64,000 nt of DNA from Euglena gracilis (Eukaryota; Euglenida; Euglenophyceae; Euglenales). The stretch covers positions 14,186,166-14,250,165 of the forward strand of contig CP154956.1 in the NCBI GenBank assembly GCA_039621445.1, given 5' to 3'. Numbering within the stretch: position 1 is the stretch's first letter; every line of letters begins with the position of its first letter. Below the pieces are notes generated by a model that was not told the origin of the DNA, ran no database searches, and worked only from the letters and a program-made list of their open reading frames with translations. Positions 1 through 10,463 of this stretch are shown in pieces. A program made the translations under genes and the position numbers.

Positions 1-420
1 CGCCATGACGTACGGCGGGACGGGCGTCGGGCAGACCTTCAGCCGCAGCGGCTGGTGCGGGTGCTCAGTGGCCTGGCACACCGGGCACGTCCGCTGCAGC
101 CCGCTGGCCACCTTCGCCGCCTCCATCCGGTCCGCGAAGACGTAGGTGCGCTCGGCCTCCTCCACCAGCCGGTCCCCGCCAATGTGGCCGGAGACCGAGT
201 GCTGCTCCCTCAGCACCTCCGCCATCAGCCCGTTCGGCACACACCACCTCCCCGCCGAGACAAGCCGCCCATCCACCAGCTGGAACCCGCTGGGCCAGCC
301 TGGGACGTTGTTGGCCTGGTCCCAGACGGGCTTCCAGCGCTGGCACACCGCATACGCCTTGCTCCAGTGCATGTCAAAGACGTTGATGTCCAGGTCTGGC
401 TGCGGGGGCACGGGATCAGC
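1..420 (-). CDS. Element A integrase, N-terminal H2C2 zinc-binding domain (truncated by window)
   Basis: One frame reads from LDINVFDMHW through LMAEVLREQHSVSGHIGG and GLQRTCPVCQA to the window edge. His...His (EQHSVSGHIGG) followed ~30 residues later by Cys-x2-Cys (CPVC) is the H2C2 zinc-binding fold that precedes the integrase core in Ty3/gypsy elements. The core domain with the DDE residues would begin just beyond base 1 and is not visible. The frame is open throughout this segment. Confidence 0.8.
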
Positions 421-885
421 GGTTGACGGAACACCTGCTGCGGGCACTGCAGACGGAACTGACGCGGCCGGTGACGGCACACCGGCTGCGGACGCTGGGA
501 CGGGCATGGCCGGTGATGACACACCGGCTGTGGGCGCTGCGGACGGGGCGATGGACTGCGGTGCGGTGGACTGTGGTGCTGGTGATGGGACTGGCGATGG
601 CGCGTTGGACGATGGTGCTGGCACAGACGCCCGTGGTGCGATGCACGACGCAGACCGTGGGATTGCCGCAGACGATGCTGACGGTGAGACTGCTGCGGCC
701 GCGGGAGACGAGGCTTACGGGTGCATCTCGCGTGGGTGCTCGGATCGCGTACCGTGCGGGGAGTCTGCTGGGGCGTCGCGGGCGTTGCGCTGCGTGTCGA
801 GGCGGCTGCGCGTGGTGACGGCGATGTGAGATGCTGACGGGACCGCGGCGAACGACTGGAGTGGGATCAGCTGGATGACCGCCAG
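421..885 (-). other. Element A RNase H-integrase spacer, low complexity
   Basis: No domain is recognisable. The plus strand is a GACGG/GGTG-type low-complexity run that translates on the minus strand to Arg/Ser/Thr/Val-rich sequence containing stops in most frames. It probably represents the expanded linker between RNase H and integrase. Confidence 0.4.
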
Positions 886-1499
886 CTATCTCCCCTCCTT
901 CAGGGTGGACCTCTCCACCTGCTCCGCCTTGGTCTCCTCGTCCTCGGGATGCACCGCCTTCTGGGTGGACTTCTCGCGCAGCTTCTCCTCCAGGATGTGG
1001 GCCTTCATCTCCTTTGTGTCGGCCTCGGTGCCGTGCCACGAGGTGTCGCGCCAGCCTTGTGAGGCCGGGTAGGCCCAGCGGGACATGGCATCGCCCACCA
1101 CGTTGGTCTCGCCGGGGACGTGCACCACGGTGATGCGGAACTCGTTGAGCTTCGCATGCCATCTGGCCCGCCTCCCCTGCGGGCCCACTCCGGCGACGTA
1201 CTCCTTGTACCACGACTCCAGACTGCGGTGGTCGGTCAGGACGAGGATCTCGTTGTACAGAAGGAAGCCCGCCAACTTGTCGAGGGCGGCCACCACGGCG
1301 TACGTCTCCTTGTCCCGGATATCCCACCGAAGGCGCTGCCCTCGGTGAGTTTCCGGGACATGAAGGACTCCGGGACGGAGGCCCCGGCCGCAGGTCCTCC
1401 ACCCGCGGCACCCCGTCGACCTTCGGGAACTGCTCCAGCACTGCACCGATGGCGTAGTCCGACGCGTCGGTGCGCAGGACGAACGGCTTGGCTCGGTCG
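886..1499 (-). pseudogene. Element A RNase H
   Basis: This follows RT without a break: PFVLRTDASDYAIGAVLEQ carries the first catalytic aspartate context (TDAS). A frameshift near 1,360-1,440 changes frame, after which RDKETYAVVAAL (catalytic Glu), LVLTDHRSLESW (catalytic Asp) and VHVPGETNVVGDAMSR (final Asp) are intact. The arrangement is the standard gypsy RNase H that degrades the RNA strand after cDNA synthesis. The C-terminal acidic/lysine-rich extension ends at a stop at 886. Confidence 0.85.
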
Positions 1500-2498
1500 A
1501 TGTGGTACAGCTCCAGGTCAGCGACCAAGGCCTTCTTCAGCCTGTCGAACGCCTCCTTCTCCTGCTCCGTCCACATCACTGGGTGCTTGGATCCCGCCTT
1601 GGTCAGCTCTCTCGGCAACTTCAGCTTCTCCTGTAACGGCGCCGCCAGCTCCGCGTAGAGACTCACGTAGCCCGCATAATAATTGCAGACTCCGAGAAAC
1701 GCGCGGAGACTGCTGACCGTCGGCGGCAGCTGCCAGTGCTGCACCGCCGACAGTTTGCCTGGGGCAGGCGCCCTCCTGCCGTACCCCAGGACATGCCCCA
1801 CGAACTCGACCTTCCTCATGAAGAGCTTGACCTTGCGGCTGTCGCTGACCCATCTGTCTTTTTTCAAGGCCAGCAACGTCTCACGGACGTCTCGGGCGTG
1901 CTTCTGGTAGAACTCCTCGTCCGTCTCCTCCGCTCCCTGCCGCGTACTGACGGTGATGTCGTCGAAGTACGGGCGGGAGTGCGCCTTCACCGCCGCGCAG
2001 GTGGCGTCGATGTCCCGCTGCAGGAGGGCGGGCCCGACGTTGATCCCTTGCGGGACCACACGCTACTGCCACAGCCCACCCGGCACCTGGACGTTCGTCA
2101 CCGGTCGGCTCTCCTCCGCCAAGCCCACCTGGTGGAACGCGTCCCGCAAGTCGATGGTGCTGAAGAGGGTACACTTCGCCTGCTCCGCCACAATCTCCTC
2201 CGTCAAGGGCAAGGGGTAGCTGTCCGCCATGATCTGGAGGTTCGTCACCGCGTAGTCACACACCATCCTCCACTTCCCGTTCTTCTTCCGAATCGGGAAG
2301 GCGGCCGCCCGCCACGGGCCGCGCCCGGGTCCACCTTGCGGTCGCGGCGGCACTCCACCTCCATCTCCCGCAGCGCCTCCAGCCGCTCGCCCTTCAGGTG
2401 GATCACCCTCCCCACCACCGGTTGGGCGTTCAGCTTGAGGCGCAGCACCGCCATCCCGTGCTGGCCTCGGGGCGGCGGATCGGGGTGGGCGCGGTCGC
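1500..2498 (-). pseudogene. Element A reverse transcriptase
   Basis: Recognisable RT blocks in order on the minus strand are HGMAVLRLKLNAQPV (lead-in), FPIRKKNGKWRMVCDY (block 1), LFSTIDLRDAFHQVGL (block 2/A), VVPQGINVGPALLQRDI (block B), RPYFDDITV (catalytic block C; the active-site tetrapeptide is FDD-type, YFDD) and VEFVGHVLG (thumb connection). A frameshift lies in the GC-rich stretch near 2,300-2,330. A TAG at 2,063-2,065 falls between GLWQ and RVVPQG, where related RTs have a tryptophan. The sequence joins in frame to the protease side at 17.05 kb if element B and one copy of the 6-bp repeat are ignored. It would copy element RNA into DNA in cytoplasmic particles. Confidence 0.85.
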
Positions 2499-2504
2499 AG
2501 AAGA
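2499..2504. repeat. Target-site duplication, left copy (element B into element A)
   Basis: AGAAGA at 2,499-2,504 matches 17,046-17,051 exactly. The two copies flank element B. Keeping one copy joins the RT lead-in (GRVF) to the following coding codons (CDRAHP) of element A in one frame. Confidence 0.75.
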
Positions 2505-2851
2505 GTGTACGTCCAAAGCTTTCCCTTTTCCCCTTTTTGGAACTTTCTGAAAAAGCCTTTCGCTTTTGTCTTGGTGCGCAGCCTACTTATGGTAGGGAAA
2601 AGTTTTTGGAGTAACAAAAAGTGGTTTTCCCCTTTTGTTCCCAACTCCCCAAGAGGCAAAGCACAAGACAAGGACTTCAGAAGTTTCTTCTGGAGTCAAG
2701 TTTGACTGTTCTGAGGGTGTTTCCATCTGACAAAACCAATGGTCAAACTTGGACCATTGGGACGATACCAACTGTGGTTTCCACAGTGGTGCGACCGTCA
2801 CAGAACCCACTCTGCAGATATCCTACAGAGCTGGGACGTGCCTGGTACACA
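2505..2851 (-). repeat. Element B 3' LTR (left end in plus coordinates)
   Basis: Bases ~2,684-2,753 match ~16,798-16,867 at about 67 of 70 positions, and ~2,767-2,851 match ~16,960-17,045 almost perfectly. The left copy has an extra ~180 bases reaching to 2,505 that the right copy lacks. Inverted ends GTGTAC/GTACAC bound it. The LTR role follows from the direct orientation and terminal position. Confidence 0.65.
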
Positions 2852-3910
2852 TCCCCCTCCCAGGGCTACGCCCGATTTCTTTCATGTACCAGGGATTCCC
2901 AGGTCAAGTCAGGATATCTGACGCTTCCCCGGTGGGGTTCACTTCTACTCCATTCGGTGTCTCTCCTTTCTGCACAGTGGCATCCACCCAAAGCCCAAAA
3001 ACGCGCAAAAGGTTAGCCGCATTTCGCGGTTACCTATTAGCCGTTTCGGCTTAGGTGGGGTGTGAAAAAGCCCACTGTGGGAAACGGGGCTTGGCGGGTT
3101 TCCTGACAAAGTGTCCCATCCACCCACTTTGGGTGTGCCAAAGGCACGCGGGGTTGGTCAAGCGATTCGCTGAAAACCCGAGGGGAGAGGTGTGGAAGGG
3201 GGGGGGCAGGCTCCTATCCTGGTCATACCCGGATAGGGCGCCTAGGCGGTCATATCCGCACTAGGAAACAAAAGCCTACTTACAAAACCGACTGCCGGCG
3301 ACAGCTTTGCGGGGGTGGGGGGAAAGTAGGGAGGAGAGGGGGGGCTGGCTTAAGCCAGAACAGAATTTTTGCTGTCTGGCAGCCTTAAGCGGCCTTATTG
3401 GCCGAAAAGTGACAAGTTGGCATATTATTACGGCGTGCGCGCTGTGTGCTGTGTGTCACTTAGCGGCTTGCCAGGTTTCCCGGCTGCCAAGGTCTTCACA
3501 GCAGTAGCTCCTTCACGACGCAGTAAGAGGCGCTTACCTCTTGCAGACAGTTTCCGTCCGCATGGCCATTGGTAGAGGGGTGGTGGGGGGGGGGGGCTCT
3601 TGGATGCTTCCATCCAGAGCGCAGAGTGTTTGACACAGACCCAGGTTCATCCCAGGGCTGTTCAGTGATTTCCGCTACCAGTGTATATAGTATAAGTCTC
3701 CTGGGGTGTCCAGGCTCCATGAAGGCGGTTACCTTGCATGGACCTGGTAATGCCGTTTCGGCATTACATCCTTTCCAACCGCCAATAATCATGGCGGGAG
3801 TCCAGGGAATCTTCCACCAGGACCATCTGGAATTGTGGCGGTGGTGGCCTGTCTACGAGCCAGGTTTCTGGCGATTCGTAGTCGAAGTCAGGTGCCACCC
3901 AGTCCCGAAC
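2852..3910 (-). other. Element B 3' untranslated region
   Basis: No convincing coding is seen. It contains hairpins of the kind found throughout element B, including a perfect 9-bp stem at 3,747-3,767, a TATCC/GGATA stem near 3,213-3,236 and AGCCG-TTT-CGGCT near 3,043, plus G-rich runs at 3,199-3,208 and 3,585-3,596. Confidence 0.5.
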
Positions 3911-4346
3911 TCATCCTTCGGGGACTGTGTGCTTGGTTGCACTCGCTCTTTCCGCGAGGAACCATTGCAGCTTCTCCCAGAATTTCCTGGGCAGAGTGGC
4001 TGGCCAGATGAAGTGATTCATCCGTGGGTGTTTGGCTGACACCTGCGGGGCATTCCCCGGGTGGAAGTCAATCGGCATGTGATACGCACATTCCGCGCGG
4101 ACTGTATGGGGTCGTAATACGGCCCCAAGCCAGTCTTTCCAGGTCATCCCGTGTTCTTCGGGTGGCCATTGTGGCAGGCACCAGCGACCGTTTCGGTCCT
4201 GGGTTGTGACCAGGCGGAAAAATATCTTTTCCCTGTCCGCTGTCTCCCAGAGGTAAGGTAATCTTACCCCTGCCTCCTCAGCAGCGAGGCGTATCGCCCC
4301 ACTGTCGATCTGCCACCCACGGGCCATTCACGTGTGGCGGTAGTCG
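3911..4346 (-). pseudogene. Element B extra coding region, part 7 (C-terminal)
   Basis: This starts in frame just after the TGA that ends FDDYRHT, with MARGWQIDSGAIRLAAEEAG, then REKIFFRLVTTQDRNGRW, HGMTWKDWLGAVLRPH and FWEKLQWFLAERAS. It is Trp-rich and globular in appearance. Its stop at 3,911 is the last credible coding signal before the 3' LTR. I do not recognise a fold. Confidence 0.4.
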
Positions 4347-4850
4347 TCAAACTTGAGGTTGGAGTACTTGACAAAATCCTTGTACTTTTTTGTGCAAGGT
4401 GGAGTATTCCTTCAGTGGCTTCTGGGCACTTGGCACGATTGTCCGAACTGCGCCTTCCGCAGTTTGCCAGAAGGTACCTCGAATGCAGTTGACGCAGAGT
4501 AGTGGTACATTCGTACCCTCTTGCTCGGTGTAGCTAAAATTGTGCTTGTGGGTCCAACTGCCCACGCACTTGGCGCATACCAAGGCGGCACAGTTGGGGA
4601 TGTATACATCCTTGTGGAACGATTTCCGATCCACAGGGTTGCACACATGGACGAGGGGTAATCCCAAGTCAGGTGCACTGTTATACATCTTGTGGCATAC
4701 AGTGAAAAGCCACACAAAACGGTTTTCCGTTGTTTTGTCGATGAGGAATTCCCCGCCGAAGTATTGGGCCAAAACACGGGGGGATCTGGATTTGTAATAA
4801 TTCCAGGTCACGTTCTGACCATTTTCGGCCCTGACAGAACAGTGGCTCAA
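4347..4850 (-). pseudogene. Element B extra coding region, part 6 (Cys-rich)
   Basis: A 167-codon frame has several paired cysteines: NCAALVCAKCVGSW and VPLLCVNCIRGTFW, with HKHN between them. This could be a small zinc-binding module of C-x2-C...H-x-H...C-x2-C type. The upstream part reads SPRVLAQYFGGEFLIDKTTEN. A frameshift in an A-run near 4,385 leads to KYKDFVKYSNLKFDDYRHT, which runs into part 7 across a TGA. The family is unknown. Confidence 0.4.
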
Positions 4851-6474
4851 TCCACCGGTTGAGACATTGATGTGTCCTCAGTTTGTGGTCGATCATCATG
4901 TACCTGTTTTTCAGGTCATGAGTCTCAGGATCATCCTGATTGATCGCGTTCCAGTCGATGACAACTTCGTCTTCCGAAGGTGTCTCGGCTGTCGAGGCGC
5001 GGGATTTTCCCTGCCCTTTTGACGGACGTTTCGGCTGTGTGGTTTTCCCATAGCCGGATGACGCGACGTGCGTGAATCCTTGTCCCGAGGTTGATCCCCG
5101 AGAAGAGGATGCAGCACTCTGGCCGCCAGTACAACCACCGCCTTTCGGTGGGGGCTGGTCGCCAGATTTCGGTGTTGGCTTGCAAGGGGCGGCGCCTGGC
5201 TTTGTTTTTGCCGGGGCCTTCGGACTTCCGGTTTCCGGAGCATCCGAGGGCCGCCGTTCGGCGTCGCGCTTGCTCGCCCAGGTGCGTGGTGACGCTTGGG
5301 ACGGGGGTCTTCTCCCCGACGCCGAGCGTCGTTGACCTTCAGCAAGGGTTTCCCGAGCTGAGGGTCGTCCTACACGTTCCTTAGCGGCACCCGTGGGTTT
5401 CCCAGGGGTAGCCGTGGGGGACGGTGTGGGTGCGGGCGTGGCCAGCGCACTTCGTGCTGGTTGAGCCTGTGGTGGAGGCATGGACGTCCGCTCAGCCTGT
5501 TTTTCAGGCGCCGGTGTCCGTATGCCTTGATGCTTTGGTGCAGTGGCTGTGGATATGCGCTGAGGTGTGGATTTATCCCGTGCCTCGGATGGCGCCACCG
5601 GTGTTGATACAGGTTCATCCTGTACTGGCACGGTTGGTGTTGTCTCCACTGCCATTGTTGTCTGTTCGCCTTCCGTCCGTGTCGCGTCCGACGCCGGCGG
5701 TGGCGCCGCCGTTGGGGGAGGTTCATCCTCCTCCATGGCTGCAGTGTCAGGTGTGTCTTCCACCGGTTGGGCAGTTTCCGCAGCAGCTGTGGAAGAACTA
5801 GCCGCAGTGCCACGTGGAGTGACAACTGCGATCAGTGACCGCAAACCACCAAGTACGCGCCCGCCCAGCGAGGTGCGCCGTTCTGGTTCTTCACCTGAAG
5901 TGGGCTCCTCCGCTGGCTCCTCTGGCGACGGGGTTTCCCCGGAAACAGGGAGCCTGAGGCGTAATACCTCAGGCGCGTGGGGTACCGTCTCCGTCGGGTT
6001 TTCCCGCGGAGCGGTCGGTCCGCCCGGCGTACCCAGTGAGGATGGTGACAGCGGGACAGGCGTCATTTCACCTGACGGCGATCCTGGGCGCTGGGCAGTT
6101 TCTGCCACAGAGTCCAGCATCACGACCGATGGGCTACGGGTTTCCCGTGCCGGAGGTTCATCCTCGGCCATTGGGACCGTTTCCTCCTCCTCCTCCTCTT
6201 CCGGAGGGGATTCCTCTGTGTGTAGTTGTGCTGCCGTACCCGGGTCTTTTCCGCTCCTGTAGCACCCTTGTGCGTCTGACAGGCGGTAAAAGCTTATACT
6301 TTCACTCCTGTCAGAGTTGGGGTATGGGGGCGGCCACGACGCTCTCACCCAGCTTCCGGGTGGCGGTTGCGGCTCGTCGTCGTCGATCAAGCAGAGGTCT
6401 TCCCACTGCTGTCGACAATTCTCGTGCATGCCATATTCTTCTGTGTCTTCCAGGAAAGCGGGCAGCGGCAACAC
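4840..6474 (-). pseudogene. Element B extra coding region, part 5 (long disordered Pro/Thr/Glu/Ser-rich segment)
   Basis: The frame is open over ~540 codons. It begins FLEDTEEYGMHENCRQQWEDLCL, then is disordered with many Pro, Thr, Ala, Glu and Ser residues and an acidic PPEEEEEEETVPM stretch. It becomes basic (Lys/Pro/Arg) and ends with a structured-looking EDEVVIDWNAINQDDPETHD then RYMMIDHKLRTHQCLNRW. The true reading shifts frame near 4,850, so the last ~55 codons of this frame (to 4,681) are probably spurious. It might be a linker between two folded domains. No homology is recognised. Confidence 0.4.
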
Positions 6475-6754
6475 ATAACGAGGTTCTTTCCCCCTCGTGT
6501 GCCGCGAAGAACATCTGGAAATCTTCCCAGATCAGGATCTTCCCGAACTGGGTGTCCAGGTGTTCCTGGAGGCCGTATTTGGCCTCTTGCCAGTCCCCTC
6601 GCAGGTTCATCCTGCGTTGGTCTGCATCATTGGGTCTGGCGTCTACCTCGGTGTATCCCCGAGGTAACCACCTTCTGTGGATATCCACATCGGTGGTCAT
6701 GTATTCCAGGAAATATATGTAGACCTCCAGGACGTAGGTAATCCACGCCCTATG
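6311..6754 (-). pseudogene. Element B extra coding region, part 4
   Basis: This is in frame with part 3 across the TAG: YVLEVYIYFLEYMTTDVDI, then DWQEAKYGLQEHLDTQFGK, ILIWEDFQMFFAAHEGE. A frameshift near 6,465 moves coding into the frame of part 5. No domain is recognisable. Confidence 0.4.
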
Positions 6755-7728
6755 CTAGTACTGTTGTAGCAGAAATATTTTCTGCCGGTGCTGTTTTAGC
6801 ACCTTTCGGTCTTGCGTTCCGATATTAGGATTCCGGCACTGATGTAGCACGAATCTCCTGGTAGGCTGGCTACCGGCATTCTCGGCAGTCGGAGGCGGTT
6901 TTCCGCGTTTCCCGAACCCCCAGAAGTCAACGATGTGAACTTCCTTGCAAAACCGGCATTCCAGTTTGTATAGCTGGGGGTACGCGAGGGCGACGTCCCG
7001 TACCTTGAACAGCGTGCCATACATGCTGTCCAAGTATACTTGGAGATTGCACGTGAAAATTACCGCGGCCTGCGCCTGGAGTTTCTCCGGCAGGGGGTAA
7101 TATTTCCACTGGATTCCCAGTGCTCCCACGGAATACATGTGCGTGAAGATTTCCTTCAACTGTGCGACGAACGTTTCGTCGTCTTCACAAGTATCCATAC
7201 AATCGATATACGTCAGACCGTTTCGGTCGGTAAAAATGCCGAAGTTCTGGCAGGGATATCCCAACCAGAACCACAGCTCCTGGAAACCGGGCATCCGGTC
7301 CAGGACAGCTTCATTCGAACGAGGGTATCCCCCAAACGCATGAAGTTCGGAATTGTAGAAAAAACGTTTGCAGTGATCGCTCATACGATTCTGCACCACC
7401 TCGAGCACCGCATCCGGTGGTCGGTGGATCACGTTGCCTGCTTTTGTGAACTTTTGGAGATCTTCATCTATTTTCGGCCAGATCTCCTCTAGGCACTTGA
7501 ACACCGAGGCAACGTCGTAGTCCTTCGTTTTCGAAGGGTCGGCGGCTTTTCCGCCTTTTCCTGCTGGGGGTCCGGCAGATTTTCCGCCTTTGCTGGAGCT
7601 GGCCAAGCGGCTTTTCCGCCTTTGCCAGGTGGGGCTTTTTCACCGTTCTCCTGGCCTTTTTCTTTCCCCTTACCCTTGCCTTTACCTTTACCCTTACCCT
7701 TTGTGTTAGACAGCCATTCGAATGTCGC
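6755..7728 (-). pseudogene. Element B extra coding region, part 3 (Lys/Gly-rich start, globular middle)
   Basis: It begins with an SNTKGKGKGKG run at ~7,700 and shifts frame by one base near 7,605. It is then open for 283 codons from MASSSKGGKSAG. The middle is globular: VASVFKCLEEIWPKIDEDLQ, ELWFWLGYPCQNFGIF, TYIDCMDTCEDDETFVAQL, GALGIQWKYYPLPEKLQ, and a Cys pair in LECRFCKEVH. It stops at TAG 6,755, again with the same frame continuing into the next piece (HRAWITYVLEV). I recognise no family. Confidence 0.5.
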
Positions 7729-8565
7729 TCAGTAATCCCAGTATTCTGGGTCTTCTGGTGTAAACACAGGGTAAGTCACGGATTCCGTGCTGGGCGTTCG
7801 AGCAAATTCCTGCTCATCGTCACCACGATTCGAGTAAACCGGTGCGACCGGGGGTGCTCGGGTTTCCCGACGTGCCCGTTCTGCCGTCACGTCTGGCGCT
7901 GGCGGAGCTTCCTCCTCAGTGTCGACGTGCATCGCCGCGGGCGGATTTTCCGACCTCGGCGAGCGGCGCTGTGGATGCGGCGTCAGATTTTCCGGGCCGC
8001 GGTCACGCTTGCCGGCGGCAGAGCTTGTGGGTCGTGCTGATGGCGCTTCCGCAACAGCAACGTCCTGCTGTCGTGCTGGTTGACTTGATCGTGATGGAGC
8101 TGGGACTCCTGTGAGAGCCGACACAGCAGCATCGTACTGCTGGCGCTCTTCTCTCGTCATTTCCGGCCGGGCAGGGTATCCCTGGCCAGCGGAAACAGGG
8201 GGGCGACGTGCGATTTGTCGTTGGATTGTCACAGCATATTCATACTGTTGACGGTCCTCCTCGGACACGAACGGCCGGCCAGTCCACGGGTTAACGGGTT
8301 CATCCCGTACCGGAGGGACTGGTGCCGCACGAGGCGCTGCCGCGGTTTCCCGCGGACGAGCGCTTCGGGCAGTCTCAGACGTCGGGGGAGGATTTCCCTC
8401 CACAGGACGTCGTGGCATAGGGTCAGGTATGGTTGGGTGGGGTTGAGGTGGATACACGTACTGATCCCGTTGTACTGGTTATTCCTGGGGGTAATCCCCA
8501 GAGACGGTGTACTGAGACGCATGCTCCTGCGCAGGATAATCCCGCCGGGGCATGCGCTCAGGGGA
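7729..8565 (-). pseudogene. Element B extra coding region, part 2 (Pro/Arg-rich, internal repeat)
   Basis: This continues in frame after the TGA at 8,566; a TAA near 8,480 falls after GDYPQE. From 8,457 the frame is open for 242 codons. It contains a duplicated unit: EEDRQQYEYAVTIQRQ and REERQQYDAAVSALTG. It is otherwise disordered in composition (Pro, Arg, Ala, Glu). It ends EDPEYWDY at a TGA, after which coding character continues in the same frame (ATFEWLSNTKGK). The function is unknown. Confidence 0.45.
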
Positions 8566-9222
8566 TCAAAAAATACTTTCTTTCACACGTGGGTGTTCAC
8601 TCCGGACAGGTGCTTCCACTGTCTCTTCCTCGGGTAATCCGGGGGAGTGAGCGCGAAATTGTGCGGTGTAAGTGCCAACTGGTGGTACCTGCCGTCCTAC
8701 CTGTGGCGGGACTTCCACGCCCATGTCACGCATGGTAATGTCCGCCGCGAATCCCGACGTATCCGGGTCGGTGTAATACACCAGACCGGTCATCGTCGCC
8801 TGGGCGCACATATACCACAGGGCTGAAGGGGTATTCGCGATGGTCAAAATTTTACGGCAGTGGTCATCCCACAATGCCTGGGTGAGGTGGTCTGGTGCCG
8901 GGTTTGCGCTCATACGCATAACCCGGTTCATCGTCTCCGCCGTGCGGTGGATCATCACACCCGCATACGGTGGGAGGCGACGAGAGCCTGATGGCTGAGA
9001 TTGCCGTGCTTCCACGGACATCGGGGTCATCCTGCTACTGCTGCTGGCTTCAGGGTTTCCCTGAGCCGCAGTCCGTGCAGGTGGCTGTGTACCGTATCGG
9101 TACGCATACTGATCAGGTTGAGGGTGAGCGCTGGGGTGGTAAGGCTATCCTCCGCCTGGCTCCCTTCCACAGGGCAGCATGATACCGCCCGGGGTCGGTA
9201 CGGTGGGATGGTTGGGTTGTTG
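8566..9222 (-). pseudogene. Element B extra coding region, part 1
   Basis: A frame rich in Pro, Gln and Tyr opens around 9,220 and runs into MTPMSVEARQSQPSGS. A compact helical segment follows: TAETMNRVMRM, DHLTQALWDDHCRKILTI, ANTPSALWYMCAQATMTGLVYYTD. It stops with TGA at 8,566 after VKESIF, but the same frame continues beyond. I do not recognise a family. No transmembrane segment or signal peptide is visible, so it is not an obvious envelope gene. Confidence 0.5.
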
Positions 9223-9393
9223 GTTGTAAGTTGGTAAGGTTAACCGCTTGAGTATTGTTTGCTAAAAAGTCTGCGGAAAGAAAGAATGATAAGAATCAAT
9301 GATAAAAAAGAGGAGAAAACAACATGGTTTTCCCATGCGTTCTCAAAAACTTGTCATGGAAACATCAATGTTATGCTTCTTGTTCCACAGCTT
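9223..9393 (-). other. Spacer between element B pol stop and extra coding region
   Basis: About 170 AT-richer bases with no coding signal. The pol frame ends at 9,394 and the next coding frame starts near 9,220. Confidence 0.4.
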
Positions 9394-10104
9394 TCAATCT
9401 TGCTGGACATACCCAACAAAACTGGTTGCTGGCTCCCAAGTGTCCTCCTCGGGCCCATACCCTTTCCAGCGGACCTTCCAAAGGTGCGTACCTTTGTCGA
9501 TTTTGTGATCGATAATTTTATCGACTACAAAGTCGTCCGTCTCAGGTAATCTGGAACGGGGTTTGAAGTGCAGACACGGGGTGAGTTTCCCATCCGGTGG
9601 CGACAGGTATGGTTTGAAGTCGTCCATATGAACGTCCTCAACACCATTCGGTAATGCGACCTTGTAACGCCCGCTGGTACATAGTCTTTCTAGGATTTCA
9701 CAGGGGCCGAGCCAGAGGGGGTCCAGCTTGGAAGACTGCATGCGAGTACGGCTATTCCGCACCCACACGCGGTCACCGGGACTATACACAGGTGACTTGA
9801 AATTGTGCAAAACCGATTTCCGTTTAGTTGCATGAATATCAGTGACGCGCTTCTGGACTGCAGAACGTAAATTTTCTACTTCCGCAAACCAGGTCTCGCA
9901 ACTGACACTCGTTCGGGCGGGTCTCTCCGAAGGGACATCCCCTATGGCCGGAGGGTCTCGTCCGAAAACTAATTTATAGGGGGAGTGAGGTAAAACCAAC
10001 CCTGGTAAGGTATTGATATAAAACAAAGACCATGGTAGCACTGATATCCAGTTGCTGCGCGAGTCAGCCAGTGAAAGGCGAAGCATATTCACGACGGATT
10101 TCAC
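9394..10104 (-). CDS. Element B integrase C-terminus with chromodomain
   Basis: The uninterrupted 236-codon frame contains the end of the catalytic core (helix after the Glu), then WVRNSRTRMQSSKLDPLWLGPCEIL, the SH3-like GPY/F-type module, and a terminal chromodomain at residues ~192-233 (~9,400-9,535): DDFVVDKIIDHKI, KVRWKGYGPEEDTWEP. The cage tryptophans of WKVRWKGY and DTWEP are present. Chromodomains at the integrase end define chromoviruses and are known to steer integration towards marked histones. A stop follows immediately, so this is the natural pol end. Confidence 0.9.
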   Translation of the reverse strand: MKSVVNMLRLSLADSRSNWISVLPWSLFYINTLPGLVLPHSPYKLVFGRDPPAIGDVPSERPARTSVSCETWFAEVENLRSAVQKRVTDIHATKRKSVLHNFKSPVYSPGDRVWVRNSRTRMQSSKLDPLWLGPCEILERLCTSGRYKVALPNGVEDVHMDDFKPYLSPPDGKLTPCLHFKPRSRLPETDDFVVDKIIDHKIDKGTHLWKVRWKGYGPEEDTWEPATSFVGYVQQD

Positions 10105-10463
10105 GGCTGCCTCGTCTCTACCATTGCCTTTGGGTCGGTATATAACGGAAAATGTTGCTCAATTCCGAGTAAACCGCACAAAGTGGTGAAAAACCTTGAA
10201 GAAATCAACTGGTCTTGATCACTCACAATCTCATTCGGTAAACACATTAAGCAAATACATTTCTCCAAAAATATAATTGCCAAACTTTGGGCAGTCAACC
10301 CTGACTTCTGGCATGGAATGGCTACAATGTACCCACTCAGCCTGCAGACGACAACAAAAACGTAATCGTAAATTTTGTCGTCCGTTCCTTTGCACGGTTC
10401 TAATTCCAGAAAATCCATGCAGAGGGATGTAAAAATATGAGGGGGTACGGGGAAAAAGTCCAT
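10101..10463 (-). pseudogene. Element B integrase catalytic core
   Basis: SLCMDFLELEP carries the first catalytic Asp. YDYVFVVVCRLSGYIVAIPC is the core strand pair. NEIVSDQDQLISSRFF carries the second Asp, followed by LLGIEQHFPLYTDPK. The third residue (Glu) falls in PKGNGRDEAAV in another frame near 10,110-10,130, so a frameshift separates it from the first two. The core would insert the cDNA into the chromosome. Confidence 0.85.

Noticed and set aside
1736-2614. Plus-strand frame of 292 codons opposite the RT of element A.
   Set aside because: The minus strand carries unmistakable RT blocks. The plus frame is a GC-rich shadow.
3911-9222. Interpretation of the extra region of element B as an envelope gene.
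   Set aside because: No signal peptide, transmembrane helix or glycoprotein-like Cys pattern is visible.
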